Shown piece by piece: positions 8,285 to 17,672 of a DNA stretch of 64,000 bases (positions are counted from its first letter, which is position 1; the number at the start of each line of letters is the position of its first letter). The DNA is taken from positions 62,001 to 126,000 of the forward strand of contig JAHEYU010000007.1 of NCBI GenBank assembly GCA_023251435.1, given 5' to 3'. The position numbers and the translations under genes are program-made. The notes below the pieces were generated by a model. It saw nothing but the letters and a program-made list of their open reading frames with translations, was not told the DNA's origin and searched no databases. Origin of the DNA: Bacteroidota bacterium (lineage in GTDB: Bacteria; Bacteroidota; Bacteroidia; Bacteroidales; Prolixibacteraceae).

Positions 8285-10612
8285 TTAAATCCCTACGCCT
8301 TCCATCGATTTTTCGAGTTCATCGGCCTGTTGTATAAATTGGTCAACACTCAATTCGCGAATATAAACCAGACCATGCGTGGCCCTTACCAGCGGTTTAT
8401 CGTGCTGATAAAAGAAATTTTTACCTAACAGGAACTGAATTTGTTTTAGTTGTTCAACCCAAACCCGTTGGGTAAGCTGACTGAATTTTCCATCGAGCTG
8501 GTAGCTTGGGAATGATGCATTTACCTGACTCAGATAACATTCTGTAAAAGAAGAATCGAGGATCGACAACGCATTTAACGAGACCGGAACAATGACTTCT
8601 GTATCGGCCGGATGATAACGGAACCAAACATTCCGATAGCCAATTACCCGCAATTTCGACAGATCTTCCTCTTTCTTCCATTCCTTGACGGCGGCAGCAA
8701 TGGCTTTTAACACTTTATAATGCGTATCGGGACCACTTCCTTCCGGATCCATGGCTAAGCTAATCACGGTCGGCTTGTACTTTCTGAATTCTTCAAGAAT
8801 AGGCAGAACATCGCGCTTTTCATCAGGCTGTTCTGTAAAAATATCGCCCTGATAGAAACCCAAACGCAAGTGGTGTACATTTTTTACCTGAACACCAAAA
8901 TGAGCCCAAACCAGTTCTTCTTCCATTTCGCGGAGCATTCCTTTCAACTTCTGAATCTTTGGGGGATTTTTACTTCCATCGTAACTGTTCCGAAGATTGT
9001 CAAGAATTTCGATGATTGTGATAATCAATTGTTCTTCGCTTTTAACTTCCCAAACTTCAACAATTGAGCGAATAACCCGATGACAGACCCCTCGGCGCTT
9101 TTCCGCTTCGTCGTTGGCCGCAACACTGTCGAGGTAATGATAAATGTCTTTGTCCCATTTGTATTTATATCCTTCTTCGAAGAAATCCGGAAATTTGATC
9201 ATTTGAATTTTGCCATCGCTAATCAGGCTAAGCGTTTCAGTAAGTAAATCGACAACATACTGATTGATAACCGCTGTAAAGCCGGAAGTGAGTACCGAAA
9301 AATGCAACTCGTTGCTTGCATCGCGCAACTGCCTGGAAGTGTGTGGCATAATTCCAAGCATAATATCGTCATGGTGCGGGCCTGTATGGTAGAAAACCTG
9401 ATTCGACTCATGTTCCATCCCTTTATTAAACTTGGCGGTAATCGAATCAATAACCGATTGCACCGTATGCTCGTTCAGGTTTGGTATCAAACGACAGTAT
9501 CTGTCTGCCTTCAGGTCTTCCAAAGTAATCCGATGACCAAACTTGTTGATTTTAGGACAAAGATCGATAATTGCTCGTTCCGTTTTTTGATGTGTCCATT
9601 CGCCGGTTTGATAAAATTTATCGACACTATCGGTCAGTTTCACTGCAGCTCCGGTTGTCAGATAAAAACGGCTGTTGCGCAATTTCTGCAGGCTGCTGGC
9701 CGGATATTTATTAGAAGGTTCGTTTTCGAGCGCATCTTTAATCACATCAGCTTTTGCTTCGCCGGCAGCGAAAACAATGGCAACCGCATCAGGATTGTAT
9801 GCAATTGTTTCGAGCCCGATGGTAATGACCAACCGGTTGCGTGAAACTTCGATGCCACCCAAATCACCTGCAGCCACCGCCTGTGTTTCGAAGTTGGTTG
9901 CTGTTAAACGGGAAGTCGAAAAATGATCGGATCCCCTTGTATTGAAAGCTATATGACCATCAGGACCAATACTGCCAAGCCAGAACCCGATTCCGCCCTT
10001 TTCACGGATTTTCTGTTCGTATTCAGAGCACCAATCATCTATCATCAAAATTGATTTTTGCTGAAGCTTTTCGTCCGGAGTTTTAGCTTCGCGGTAACGC
10101 AACGATAAATCGAGGATAAGGTTTGGGAATACTTCGTTGTACGTTTTGCCTTCAGCAAGTAATATTTTATCAGAATTGATGAGCAAAGCTTTCTCCGGAT
10201 CGAGACCAAAACCATTGATATAATAGTTCTCTACGTAGTTGCAAAAACTGTTGTGCTGTTTCGACGAAATAGGGTAAAATTCGTCGGTTTGTACGAAGTG
10301 AAGTCCACGCAGGTCTGGTTTTTTTATTCCTGAAAGTCCGTATATACATAATAAGTCCTGCCCCTTTTTACTATCCCAGTTTTCAAGAAAAAAATGAGTG
10401 TATTTAAGGAAGTATTCAGATGTTTTTCCGGTTGGAAGACTGATTACCCCATTGGGATTTTCAATTACCCACTCCAAAAAACGCAGCGATGCGAGCATTC
10501 CCAACTTTGGAAAATTTTCGACCGTAATGTATGGCATTTTTGTGGTCATCTGGTCAATTCCTGCTTGTTGCAGAAATATTTTTTCAACCTGACTGAATTG
10601 ATTTGTTTGCAT
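8285..10612 (-). CDS. Glucosamine-6-phosphate deaminase (NagB-like) fused to a PIG-L/LmbE-like domain
   Basis: A 775-residue two-domain protein. The N-terminal half resembles NagB/6-phosphogluconolactonase: SLPTGKTS phosphate-binding loop near residue 58, TDEFYPIS near 107 (position of the catalytic Asp), and IGPDGHIAFN near 212, the NagB GxGxDGHxAFN motif. From about residue 400 a PIG-L (LmbE-type) deacetylase-like domain begins with GPHHDDIMLG, a variant of the zinc-binding HPDDE motif. NagB converts glucosamine-6-P to fructose-6-P and ammonia; a de-N-acetylase partner would supply its substrate. This fusion occurs widely in Bacteroidota. It lies 26 bp downstream of the ROK regulator, so it is probably the regulated gene. 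Confidence 0.85.
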   Translation of the reverse strand: MQTNQFSQVEKIFLQQAGIDQMTTKMPYITVENFPKLGMLASLRFLEWVIENPNGVISLPTGKTSEYFLKYTHFFLENWDSKKGQDLLCIYGLSGIKKPDLRGLHFVQTDEFYPISSKQHNSFCNYVENYYINGFGLDPEKALLINSDKILLAEGKTYNEVFPNLILDLSLRYREAKTPDEKLQQKSILMIDDWCSEYEQKIREKGGIGFWLGSIGPDGHIAFNTRGSDHFSTSRLTATNFETQAVAAGDLGGIEVSRNRLVITIGLETIAYNPDAVAIVFAAGEAKADVIKDALENEPSNKYPASSLQKLRNSRFYLTTGAAVKLTDSVDKFYQTGEWTHQKTERAIIDLCPKINKFGHRITLEDLKADRYCRLIPNLNEHTVQSVIDSITAKFNKGMEHESNQVFYHTGPHHDDIMLGIMPHTSRQLRDASNELHFSVLTSGFTAVINQYVVDLLTETLSLISDGKIQMIKFPDFFEEGYKYKWDKDIYHYLDSVAANDEAEKRRGVCHRVIRSIVEVWEVKSEEQLIITIIEILDNLRNSYDGSKNPPKIQKLKGMLREMEEELVWAHFGVQVKNVHHLRLGFYQGDIFTEQPDEKRDVLPILEEFRKYKPTVISLAMDPEGSGPDTHYKVLKAIAAAVKEWKKEEDLSKLRVIGYRNVWFRYHPADTEVIVPVSLNALSILDSSFTECYLSQVNASFPSYQLDGKFSQLTQRVWVEQLKQIQFLLGKNFFYQHDKPLVRATHGLVYIRELSVDQFIQQADELEKSMEGVGI

Positions 10613-10638
10613 TGTTATGAGTTTTTAAATTTTGTCTC

Positions 10639-11865
10639 TTAATTTTTATCGAGAATATGTTCGAGTAGTAAAGCAGAAATTCCCTTTATTCCGGCCTGAC
10701 TACCCAATTCTGAAACTTTAATTTCAATTTCGTTACCTAGCTCCGGATTACAGAATATCTGAATTGATTGCTGGATGGGAGGAAGAATAAACTGGTTTGC
10801 TTCCGACATGCGTCCTCCCAGAATAATCAGTTCAGGATTGAAAATCTGGATCAGATAGGCCATTCCTTTACCGAGCCAGTGGCCAACATTGGCCAATATC
10901 GAAATCGAATACTGATCGCCCATTATGGCTGCCTGAACCACTTTCCGAATTTCAGTTTTCTCCGGATCACCATTAACCAACTGACCGAGCATTGCCGATC
11001 GCCCGGCTATTAATCCTTCTTTTGCCATACGTACAATAGCAGTTCCAGAAGCAATGGTTTCGAGGCATCCCTGTTTTCCGCATTTGCAAAGTATTCCATT
11101 GTCAACCATCGGCAAATGGCCAAATTCGCCGGCAAAGCCATCCCGGCCCTTATATAGTTTCCCATTCACAATAATTCCCAGGCCAATTCCCCAATCGAGA
11201 TGAATAGCCAGTACATTTTTTTTCGAATGAGCAGCGCCAAACCTCAGTTCAGCAAAAGCACGTGCTTTCGCATCATTTTCAATCAACACTTCAATGCCGA
11301 ATTTTTCACTGAAAACTTCAGCGACAGGTCGATCGGAAATCATATATGTTTTGTTTATTCCAGTTGCAGAATCAACCATTCCAGGCATTTCAATACCAAT
11401 ACCTAAAATTTTTTCGCGTGGAATTTTCTTCTCAAGAATGATGCTTTCGGTAAAATCAACAATCGAATCGATAATAGAAGTTCCATACGAAATGGTGAGT
11501 GGCAGAATATGATCTTCGGTTACCTTTTGGTTTTTTGCATTAAATATCGATACCGAAGTTTTATAAATATTGATCGAAATACCTACAATAAAAAAGGCAT
11601 CCTCCTTGTTCCCATATAAGTTCGGTCTCCGTCCACCACTCGAATTGCCCTGACCAAGTTCCTCAATCAACCCCTCATTCTTTAATTCATTCAGCAGACC
11701 AATAACTTTGGGAGTACTTAATTTTACCGATCCAATCAGATCGGTATTGGTCATTGCCCCATAAAGAAATAAATGCTTGATTATTTTCCGCTTTTGCAAA
11801 TTGTTTTTTTGCTCCACGACATTAATGTCGCTGTCAGGAAAATGTTTTATCGACGATAGAGCCAT
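10639..11865 (-). CDS. ROK family transcriptional regulator
   Basis: 408 residues. An N-terminal winged helix (about residues 20-80, GAMTNTDLIGSVKLSTPKV) binds DNA; the rest is a ROK sugar-kinase fold with ENDAKARAFAE (position of the catalytic Asp), LDWGIGLGIIVNG, and the zinc motif CKCGKQGCLE. ROK repressors such as NagC and Mlc sense phosphorylated or free sugars. Being the first gene before the NagB fusion suggests control by an amino sugar, by analogy with NagC. No operator palindrome was found with certainty. Confidence 0.88.
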   Translation of the reverse strand: MALSSIKHFPDSDINVVEQKNNLQKRKIIKHLFLYGAMTNTDLIGSVKLSTPKVIGLLNELKNEGLIEELGQGNSSGGRRPNLYGNKEDAFFIVGISINIYKTSVSIFNAKNQKVTEDHILPLTISYGTSIIDSIVDFTESIILEKKIPREKILGIGIEMPGMVDSATGINKTYMISDRPVAEVFSEKFGIEVLIENDAKARAFAELRFGAAHSKKNVLAIHLDWGIGLGIIVNGKLYKGRDGFAGEFGHLPMVDNGILCKCGKQGCLETIASGTAIVRMAKEGLIAGRSAMLGQLVNGDPEKTEIRKVVQAAIMGDQYSISILANVGHWLGKGMAYLIQIFNPELIILGGRMSEANQFILPPIQQSIQIFCNPELGNEIEIKVSELGSQAGIKGISALLLEHILDKN

Positions 11866-11898
11866 TGTATCAATTTTTATGCTGATTCTTTAAAAGCA

Positions 11899-11906
11899 CA
11901 AAGTTA
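11899..11906 (-). promoter_or_regulatory. Bacteroidota -7 element (TAACTTTG) of the ROK/NagB operon
   Basis: On the minus strand this is TAACTTTG, a full TAnnTTTG match 34 bp before the ATG at 11865. A TTG lies 14 bp further upstream, a shorter spacing than usual. Confidence 0.5.
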
Positions 11907-12042
11907 TTCTATTATTTTTTCAACTTGAAGAATACTTTTACTATTTTTTTCAATAAGTACAGAAAACTTACAACACAATTATTAAAAGCATAAATGGCTA
12001 AAAATGTTCAGTTCTTCAAACAATTCAGGAACAAAAAAAAAT

Positions 12043-12050
12043 TACATTTG
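12043..12050 (+). promoter_or_regulatory. Bacteroidota -7 element (TACATTTG) of the PHP gene
   Basis: A full match to TAnnTTTG, about 43 bp before the ATG at 12093. No convincing -33 TTTG is seen. Confidence 0.45.
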
Positions 12051-12092
12051 AACTCAAATTCAACAAAGTGAGTAATTTATAACCGAAACAAC

Positions 12093-13202
12093 ATGATTCG
12101 ATTTTTCACAAACACCTTATTATTTGTCCTTCTTGTTCTTCAATTGAATGCACAAACAAGGACTGAAATTCAGATTCCGGACATTTCCGGGTATTTAACC
12201 CTGAAATGCGATTTTCATATCCACACCGTTTTTTCAGACGGAGCAGTATGGCCAACCATTAGGGTTAAAGAAGCATGGGAGCAAGGGCTGGACGCAATTG
12301 CCATAACCGATCACATTGAGTACCGTCCGCATTTGGATGACATAAAATCTGACCACAACCGTTCGTACGAGATTGCCAAACCACTGGCCGACTATAATGG
12401 GATTATCCTTATTCGTGGTACCGAAATTACCAGAGAAATGCCTCCGGGACACTTAAATGCCCTTTTTATTAAAGATGCCAATTTGATTGAGCGCGACGAT
12501 TGGTTTGAAGCCTGCCGTGAAGCTAAAAATCAGGGAGCATTCGTTTTTTGGAACCATCCGGGCTGGAAGGCACAGCAACCAGAGAAAACACTGTGGTGGA
12601 ACGAACATACAAGGTTGCTCGATGCTAAAATATTAGACGGAATAGAGGCTTATAATGAATACGAGTACTATCCGGAAGCCTTAAAGTGGGCGCAGGAGAA
12701 GGGGCTCACACTTCTTGCCAATTCAGATGTTCACGACCCGATTAATAACCTTTACGACCTTACAAAATCGCACCGCCCAGTAACACTAGTATTTGCAACC
12801 GAACGGAATGCCGAATCAATAAAAAACGCGCTGGAGAAAAAAAGAACGGCCATGTACTTTGAAAACAAATTGGTTGGCGACCGCGATTTCCTGGCACCTA
12901 TTTTCAATGCTTCAGTAAAAATTCTTACTGAAAATGTAGGACTGGAAAATAAACAGAGGAAACTCATTCAAATTCACAATCACTCTGATGTTGATTTTAT
13001 TCTGAAAAGCAACCAGAACCCGATTGGTTATAATTACAGAAGAGATGTTGTGTTAAAAGCACATAAAACATCGGTAATTGAAATAAACGGAACGATGGAG
13101 AAAATAAAAAACCAGCCTAAACTGAAGCTGGAATACGAAGTAACAAACCTGATTGTAGCTCCTGATAAATGTTTGCAGGTGGTTTGGGAAATCAATAACT
13201 AA
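12093..13202 (+). CDS. Secreted PHP-domain phosphodiesterase (Sb-PDE-like)
   Basis: 369 residues with a signal peptide ending at QLNAQ. The PHP fold is shown by DFHIHTVFSDG near residue 40 and AITDHIEYRPH near residue 70 with later H and D ligands (FWNHPGW, ANSDVHDP), the multinuclear metal site typical of the family. Exported PHP proteins of this type in Bacteroidota are annotated as Sb-PDE-family phosphodiesterases; release of phosphate or sugars from organophosphodiesters in the periplasm is likely. The C-terminal 120 residues look like an added beta-sandwich. It is monocistronic and ends at a strong terminator. Confidence 0.85.
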   Translation: MIRFFTNTLLFVLLVLQLNAQTRTEIQIPDISGYLTLKCDFHIHTVFSDGAVWPTIRVKEAWEQGLDAIAITDHIEYRPHLDDIKSDHNRSYEIAKPLADYNGIILIRGTEITREMPPGHLNALFIKDANLIERDDWFEACREAKNQGAFVFWNHPGWKAQQPEKTLWWNEHTRLLDAKILDGIEAYNEYEYYPEALKWAQEKGLTLLANSDVHDPINNLYDLTKSHRPVTLVFATERNAESIKNALEKKRTAMYFENKLVGDRDFLAPIFNASVKILTENVGLENKQRKLIQIHNHSDVDFILKSNQNPIGYNYRRDVVLKAHKTSVIEINGTMEKIKNQPKLKLEYEVTNLIVAPDKCLQVVWEINN

Positions 13203-13216
13203 TCCTGATAAAAATG

Positions 13217-13242
13217 AAAAGCGGTGGTTAGCCACCGCTTTT
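13217..13242. terminator. Intrinsic terminator after the PHP gene
   Basis: GCGGTGG (13221-13227) pairs with CCACCGC (13232-13238) around a TTAG loop, flanked by AAAA and TTTT, so it can work in both directions. The following stretch to 13478 holds a 10-bp tandem repeat (CCAAATAAGT, about 2.5 copies, from 13302) and nothing else I recognise. Confidence 0.75.
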
Positions 13243-13478
13243 CACTAAACAAACAACTAAAATTACCTTACGAACTTTGCTTTTCACCAAAAACCAATCA
13301 ACCCAAATAAGTCCAAATAAGTCCAAAAATATAAATTGCAAAGTCAAGTTTAGTTACGTTCAGCATGTCGTCATTGTTTCAATATTTGGTGGTAATTAAC
13401 AAATTTTAGCAGAATTAAATTTAATAATTGTGATTGGCGTTGCCAATTAACTGATTGATTGAATTAAAGCCATAACGA

Positions 13479-14600
13479 CTAAATCCTGAAAAAAATCTTC
13501 CGTTTATACAGCCAGAAGCAAAGACCCCATTCAACAGCCAGAATTGCCAGGCTGGTAAAAACATTCAAAACAAATTCGGAAACACCAATCCAACCAATCA
13601 ACCCTTTCGTAAAAATCGAGATAAAGCCATTCAACCATTGACCACCAACTGTTTGAAAAAAAACATAAATAAAAATTGAATTTGTTCCGACAACAGTAAA
13701 AACAAAAATCCATTTCTTGTACCCCTTAATATCAATCAACCAAAAACTTAATGCCAGCCCAACAAGCGCCCATCCCCCAGACGCAAACACAAAAGATGCG
13801 GTGGCAATCCGTTTAATAATTGGTGTAATTCCGCTCCAATCGAGACCGTAGCCAATTGCAATTGCAACTAAACCAGCGATCATCAGTGTCTTAAACTTAC
13901 TGATTCGCATTCCATCGCTTATTAAAACTTGTCCGGCCAAAACACCCCAAATTGTATGTGCAGCTGTCGGGATACAATTGATAGCCACCCAACCGCCACC
14001 ATTGTTGATTTTGCCCATCAAAACCATGTCCATCCAACTTCCGAAATTTTTGTCGATAACCCATGGATGGTTGTACCCTTCGATTGAAAAATTGCGATAG
14101 AGTAAATCTGTTATCAGTAGCAGAAATAACGAAACTGCCAATTGAATGCGTGCTGGATACTTCATCAGAAAATAAGCAATCGGAATAGTGACCGACAATT
14201 GCGACAACACATTCCAGAGTTCCCAAACCAGCTTTTTGTTATACCCACAATGCAGACCCACCCCGAAGGCGAGCAAAATAAATGAACGCTGAATTATATG
14301 GCGGGTTATCGTTCCTGTTGATTCTCCTTTTGATATCCGGTTACAATACGAAAATGGCATAGCCACCCCAACAATGAACATGAAAAATGGCTGTATCAAA
14401 TCCCAAAAGCGCAGTCCATGCCAAGGATAGTGCTCAAATTGCATAAAAAAATGTTCGAGAAACGTACCACGAATCGGATCCTGTACCAAAGTCCACCACA
14501 GACCGGTACCTTCTGCAACAAGCAGAAACATGGTCAATCCACGAAAAAAATCGAGTGAAAGCAAACGAGACGAAGGCTGTTCGGAGGAAATTTCGGACAT
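13479..14600 (-). CDS. HGSNAT-like membrane acyltransferase (DUF5009/COG4299)
   Basis: A 373-residue polytopic membrane protein with about ten hydrophobic helices. RLLSLDFFRGLTM near residue 12 is the family signature of heparan-alpha-glucosaminide N-acetyltransferase relatives, and the His-containing segment PWHGLRFWDLIQPFFMF matches the conserved region holding the active histidine. The family moves acetyl groups across a membrane onto terminal amino sugars; in bacteria the acceptor is generally unknown. The nearby amino-sugar genes make a glucosamine-containing acceptor attractive, but this is inference. Confidence 0.85.
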   Translation of the reverse strand: MSEISSEQPSSRLLSLDFFRGLTMFLLVAEGTGLWWTLVQDPIRGTFLEHFFMQFEHYPWHGLRFWDLIQPFFMFIVGVAMPFSYCNRISKGESTGTITRHIIQRSFILLAFGVGLHCGYNKKLVWELWNVLSQLSVTIPIAYFLMKYPARIQLAVSLFLLLITDLLYRNFSIEGYNHPWVIDKNFGSWMDMVLMGKINNGGGWVAINCIPTAAHTIWGVLAGQVLISDGMRISKFKTLMIAGLVAIAIGYGLDWSGITPIIKRIATASFVFASGGWALVGLALSFWLIDIKGYKKWIFVFTVVGTNSIFIYVFFQTVGGQWLNGFISIFTKGLIGWIGVSEFVLNVFTSLAILAVEWGLCFWLYKRKIFFRI

Positions 14601-14720
14601 AGGTTTAGTTCTGGTTAATGTCCAAATATACCAAATCCATAGTTCTGACAGGTATTTTCAAAAATTAAATTCTGGATATTAAACAACAATTGATGGCGGA
14701 TTACCGAATCAGATCGATTG

Positions 14721-15785
14721 TTAAAACCATTTTCTCTTTCTGAAATAGACGAGCAACGCTAAGGTTATGAGGATCATTCCTATCCAAAAATACAGATAGC
14801 CATATTTTAAACCTAATTCAGGAAGATAGTCGAAATTCATACCATAAACTCCGGCGAAAAAAGTGAGAGGAATGAAGAATGCCGAAAAAATGGTCAGCAC
14901 TTTCATTATTTCGTTGGCTCTGCTATCGAGGCTGGCATGGTAAATCATCATCTGGTCGTTCAGCATTACCTGATAGATCTCGATGGTCTCCGAAGCCTGA
15001 ACAACGAGATCGTTCAGGTCGCGAAAATACTTGAGGTTATCGTCGGCAATAAAACCCGATTCATTTTCAATCAGATGATGTACAATTTCTATAACAGGCC
15101 GGATGTTTTTCCGCAGAAAATTAATTTCGGTTTTGTGTTTATAGATTTCCTCCATCAACCCATTTTGTTTGGGCAAAAAAATGCGGGATTCCAGTTTCTC
15201 AATAATGTTGCCCAGTTCTTCAATGTTATTCAGATAGTTGTCCACAATGGTATCGAGCAGGAGGTAGGTCAGGTAGTCGGCACTCTTTCGCCTGGCCCGG
15301 CCATTTCCCTTTCTTATCCGCTCGCGGATATGGTCAAACTGGTCACCTACTCTTTCCTGAAGTGTAATAAGATAGTTGTCATCCAGAATCATCGAAATTT
15401 GTTCAGAAACCAATCTCTGGCTTTTATCGTCATAATCGATTATTTTTAAGATGACTACCATCAAATCCTCGGTCTCTGCAATTTTTGGACGCTGCCCGGT
15501 GTCGAGCATATCCTCAAGCAAAAGACCATGAATATTGAATAGTTCTCCCATTTTCTGGATCACGTCAGCATCGTGCAACCCATCGATATTGATCCATGTT
15601 ACCGAATTTTCGGCGATAAATGATTGACATTTTTCCAAAGATTCCGGTTCTGCTTCTACCAGTTCATCCTGATTGTAATGCATAATCCGTAGCCTTGGAC
15701 TATCGATTTTCTTTGTCCCAAGATGAATAAGAGAACCCGGAATTTTACCACTGGACTGTCTTCGGTCGTTTAAAAATTGTGCCAT
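14721..15785 (-). CDS. corA: CorA-family magnesium/cobalt transporter
   Basis: 354 residues: a large soluble N-terminal domain with long helices, then two transmembrane helices at the C-terminus. The first ends with GVYGMNFD, containing the GMN selectivity signature, and the protein finishes with the short positively charged tail KRKWF. CorA pentamers carry Mg2+ (also Co2+ or Ni2+) across the inner membrane. It follows ppk2 by 44 bp on the same strand, so co-transcription is probable. Confidence 0.93.
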   Translation of the reverse strand: MAQFLNDRRQSSGKIPGSLIHLGTKKIDSPRLRIMHYNQDELVEAEPESLEKCQSFIAENSVTWINIDGLHDADVIQKMGELFNIHGLLLEDMLDTGQRPKIAETEDLMVVILKIIDYDDKSQRLVSEQISMILDDNYLITLQERVGDQFDHIRERIRKGNGRARRKSADYLTYLLLDTIVDNYLNNIEELGNIIEKLESRIFLPKQNGLMEEIYKHKTEINFLRKNIRPVIEIVHHLIENESGFIADDNLKYFRDLNDLVVQASETIEIYQVMLNDQMMIYHASLDSRANEIMKVLTIFSAFFIPLTFFAGVYGMNFDYLPELGLKYGYLYFWIGMILITLALLVYFRKRKWF

Positions 15786-15829
15786 TGAAGATATTGACTA
15801 TTGAAAAATTTACTATTGACAATTACTAT

Positions 15830-16723
15830 TTATTCTGAATCTGCCTCCGGATCGTCATTTTTGTGGCTATACCTGTCTGGAACGAAAGTCTGATCAGTAA
15901 TGGGAGGCCTGAGGTATGCCGGATGTTCTATTCGCGGTGGTAAAACGATCAGGTCATAAGGTACTTCTTCGTATGGAATAAGGCTCAACAGGTGACTAAT
16001 ACAGTTCAGTCGGGCCAGCTTTTGGTTGTCTGAAGGAACCACGTACCACGGCGATTCTTCAATGTCAGTTTGCTTAAACATTTCATCCTTCGCTTTGGAG
16101 TATTCAACCCACTTTTCGCGCGATGAAACATCCATCGGGCTAAGCTTCCATCTTTTCATCGGGTCTTTTAATCGTTCCTGAAAACGGATTTCCTGCTCTT
16201 CATCAGATACCGAAAACCAGTATTTAATCAGTATAATTCCTGAACGCATTAGCATTTTTTCAAATTCAGGGCAACTTCTAAAAAATTCCTTGTATTCATC
16301 TTCTGTACAAAATCCCATCACATGTTCAACTCCGGCGCGGTTGTACCAACTACGGTCGAACAAAACAATTTCGCCGGCTGCCGGAAGATGCTTGGTATAC
16401 CGTTGAAAATACCATTCCGACTTCTCTTTTTCAGTTGGAGTGCCAAGTGCAGCTATCCGGCATATTCGCGGATTGAGCGGTCCGGTTATCCGTTTGATTA
16501 CTCCACCTTTGCCCGCAGCATCCCTGCCTTCGAACAAAACAGCTACTTTCAACTGTTTACGCTTCACCCACTCCTGAAGTTTGACCAGCTCATATTCAAG
16601 CATTTCAAGCTCTTTTTCGTACCTTTTGTCACTGATAAGTTTAAAATCTTTTTTTACAGGCTCAACATGTTCTGGTTTTTCACCATCATGTTTTGAATGG
16701 TGTTTTTCGGAATTTTTACTCAT
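15830..16723 (-). CDS. ppk2: Polyphosphate kinase 2 (PPK2 family)
   Basis: 297 residues, typical for single-domain PPK2. FEGRDAAGKGG near residue 64 is the Walker A loop, DRSWYNRAGVEHVMG near residue 122 is Walker B and the lid start, with Arg-rich lid following. PPK2 enzymes transfer phosphate between polyphosphate and nucleoside mono- or diphosphates; class I members make nucleoside triphosphates or diphosphates from polyP. The first 25 residues are charged and disordered with several His. It is upstream of corA; Mg2+ is the enzyme's cofactor, which could be why the two sit together (inference). Confidence 0.93.
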   Translation of the reverse strand: MSKNSEKHHSKHDGEKPEHVEPVKKDFKLISDKRYEKELEMLEYELVKLQEWVKRKQLKVAVLFEGRDAAGKGGVIKRITGPLNPRICRIAALGTPTEKEKSEWYFQRYTKHLPAAGEIVLFDRSWYNRAGVEHVMGFCTEDEYKEFFRSCPEFEKMLMRSGIILIKYWFSVSDEEQEIRFQERLKDPMKRWKLSPMDVSSREKWVEYSKAKDEMFKQTDIEESPWYVVPSDNQKLARLNCISHLLSLIPYEEVPYDLIVLPPRIEHPAYLRPPITDQTFVPDRYSHKNDDPEADSE

Positions 16724-16923
16724 AGTGATGATGTATAAAAATGGGTGATAAAAGTGTTTGAAATTTACGAAACATCCGGCAGGAAACCTAAGGGGATGGC
16801 GATTTCAGAAACTGGTCTGGTAAAAATTACGGCAAATCACATAAAAAGTGTTAAACATTTGGAACGAAAGCAGGGCAATCAAGAAAAAGCCGTATTTTCG
16901 TCAGTAATTATAAATCAAACAGC

Positions 16924-17658
16924 GTGCATCAGAATCTGGTATTAATTCCAACATACAACGAAAAAGAGAACGTCGAACGAATGATCCGAAAGGTTTTTTC
17001 ATTGAAAAAACCTTTTCACGTTTTAATTATTGATGATAATTCGCCCGACGGAACCGGGAGAATTGTTGACCAACTCATTCCTGAATTTCCCGACAGGCTC
17101 CACATTTTGAAACGGGCCGGAAAAGAAGGATTGGGGAAAGCATATCTCGCCGGATTTCACTGGGCACTTGAACGCAATTACGATTATATTTTTGAAATGG
17201 ACTGCGACTTCTCGCACAATCCGAAAGATCTGGTAAAATTGTATGACGCATGTACCACACAAAATGCAAGTCTGGCAATCGGATCGCGCTATATTTCAGG
17301 AATTAATGTAATAAACTGGCCACTCGGAAGGGTACTGATGTCGTATATAGCCTCTGTATATGTGCGAACTATTACAGGAATGAAAATAATGGATACCACT
17401 GCCGGATTTAAATGCTATCACCGAAAAGTACTTGAAACCATCGATTTCGACAACATCAGGCTAAAAGGTTATGGATTTCAGATTGAAATGAAATTTAAAA
17501 CATGGAAGCATGGGTTTAAAATAATTGAAGTACCTATTATTTTTAAAGACCGCACAAAAGGAGCTTCGAAAATGAGCGGAGGTATTTTTAACGAAGCGCT
17601 TTGGGGAGTGCTGAAAATGAAGATCAGAAGCTGGTTTGTTCGTTACAAAAAGGCATAA
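16924..17658 (+). CDS. Polyprenyl-phosphate glycosyltransferase (DPM1-like GT2)
   Basis: 244 residues, a soluble GT2 domain: LIPTYNEKENVERMI near residue 7, IIDDNSPDGTG near 36, and DCDFSHNP near 97 (the metal-binding D-x-D position). This is the pattern of dolichol/polyprenyl-phosphate mannose synthase, which moves a hexose from a nucleotide sugar to a lipid carrier on the inner face of the membrane. It lacks the C-terminal membrane helices of GtrB-like enzymes. The start is GTG, since stops lie just upstream in frame. It is 14 bp before pyrC. A GDP-mannose-forming enzyme is encoded at 29321-30409. Confidence 0.9.
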   Translation: MHQNLVLIPTYNEKENVERMIRKVFSLKKPFHVLIIDDNSPDGTGRIVDQLIPEFPDRLHILKRAGKEGLGKAYLAGFHWALERNYDYIFEMDCDFSHNPKDLVKLYDACTTQNASLAIGSRYISGINVINWPLGRVLMSYIASVYVRTITGMKIMDTTAGFKCYHRKVLETIDFDNIRLKGYGFQIEMKFKTWKHGFKIIEVPIIFKDRTKGASKMSGGIFNEALWGVLKMKIRSWFVRYKKA

Positions 17659-17672
17659 CAAAAACATAAAAT

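Noticed and set aside
9302-9844. 180-residue open frame opposite the NagB fusion
   Set aside because: Antisense shadow of a gene with clear catalytic motifs; Cys- and Arg-rich composition.
14937-15449. 170-residue open frame opposite corA
   Set aside because: Antisense shadow; composition reflects the corA codons in reverse.
16745-16945. Short open frame before the GT2 gene
   Set aside because: It overlaps the start of the glycosyltransferase, has no motif, and a near -7 element (TATTTTCG) for the GT2 gene lies inside it.
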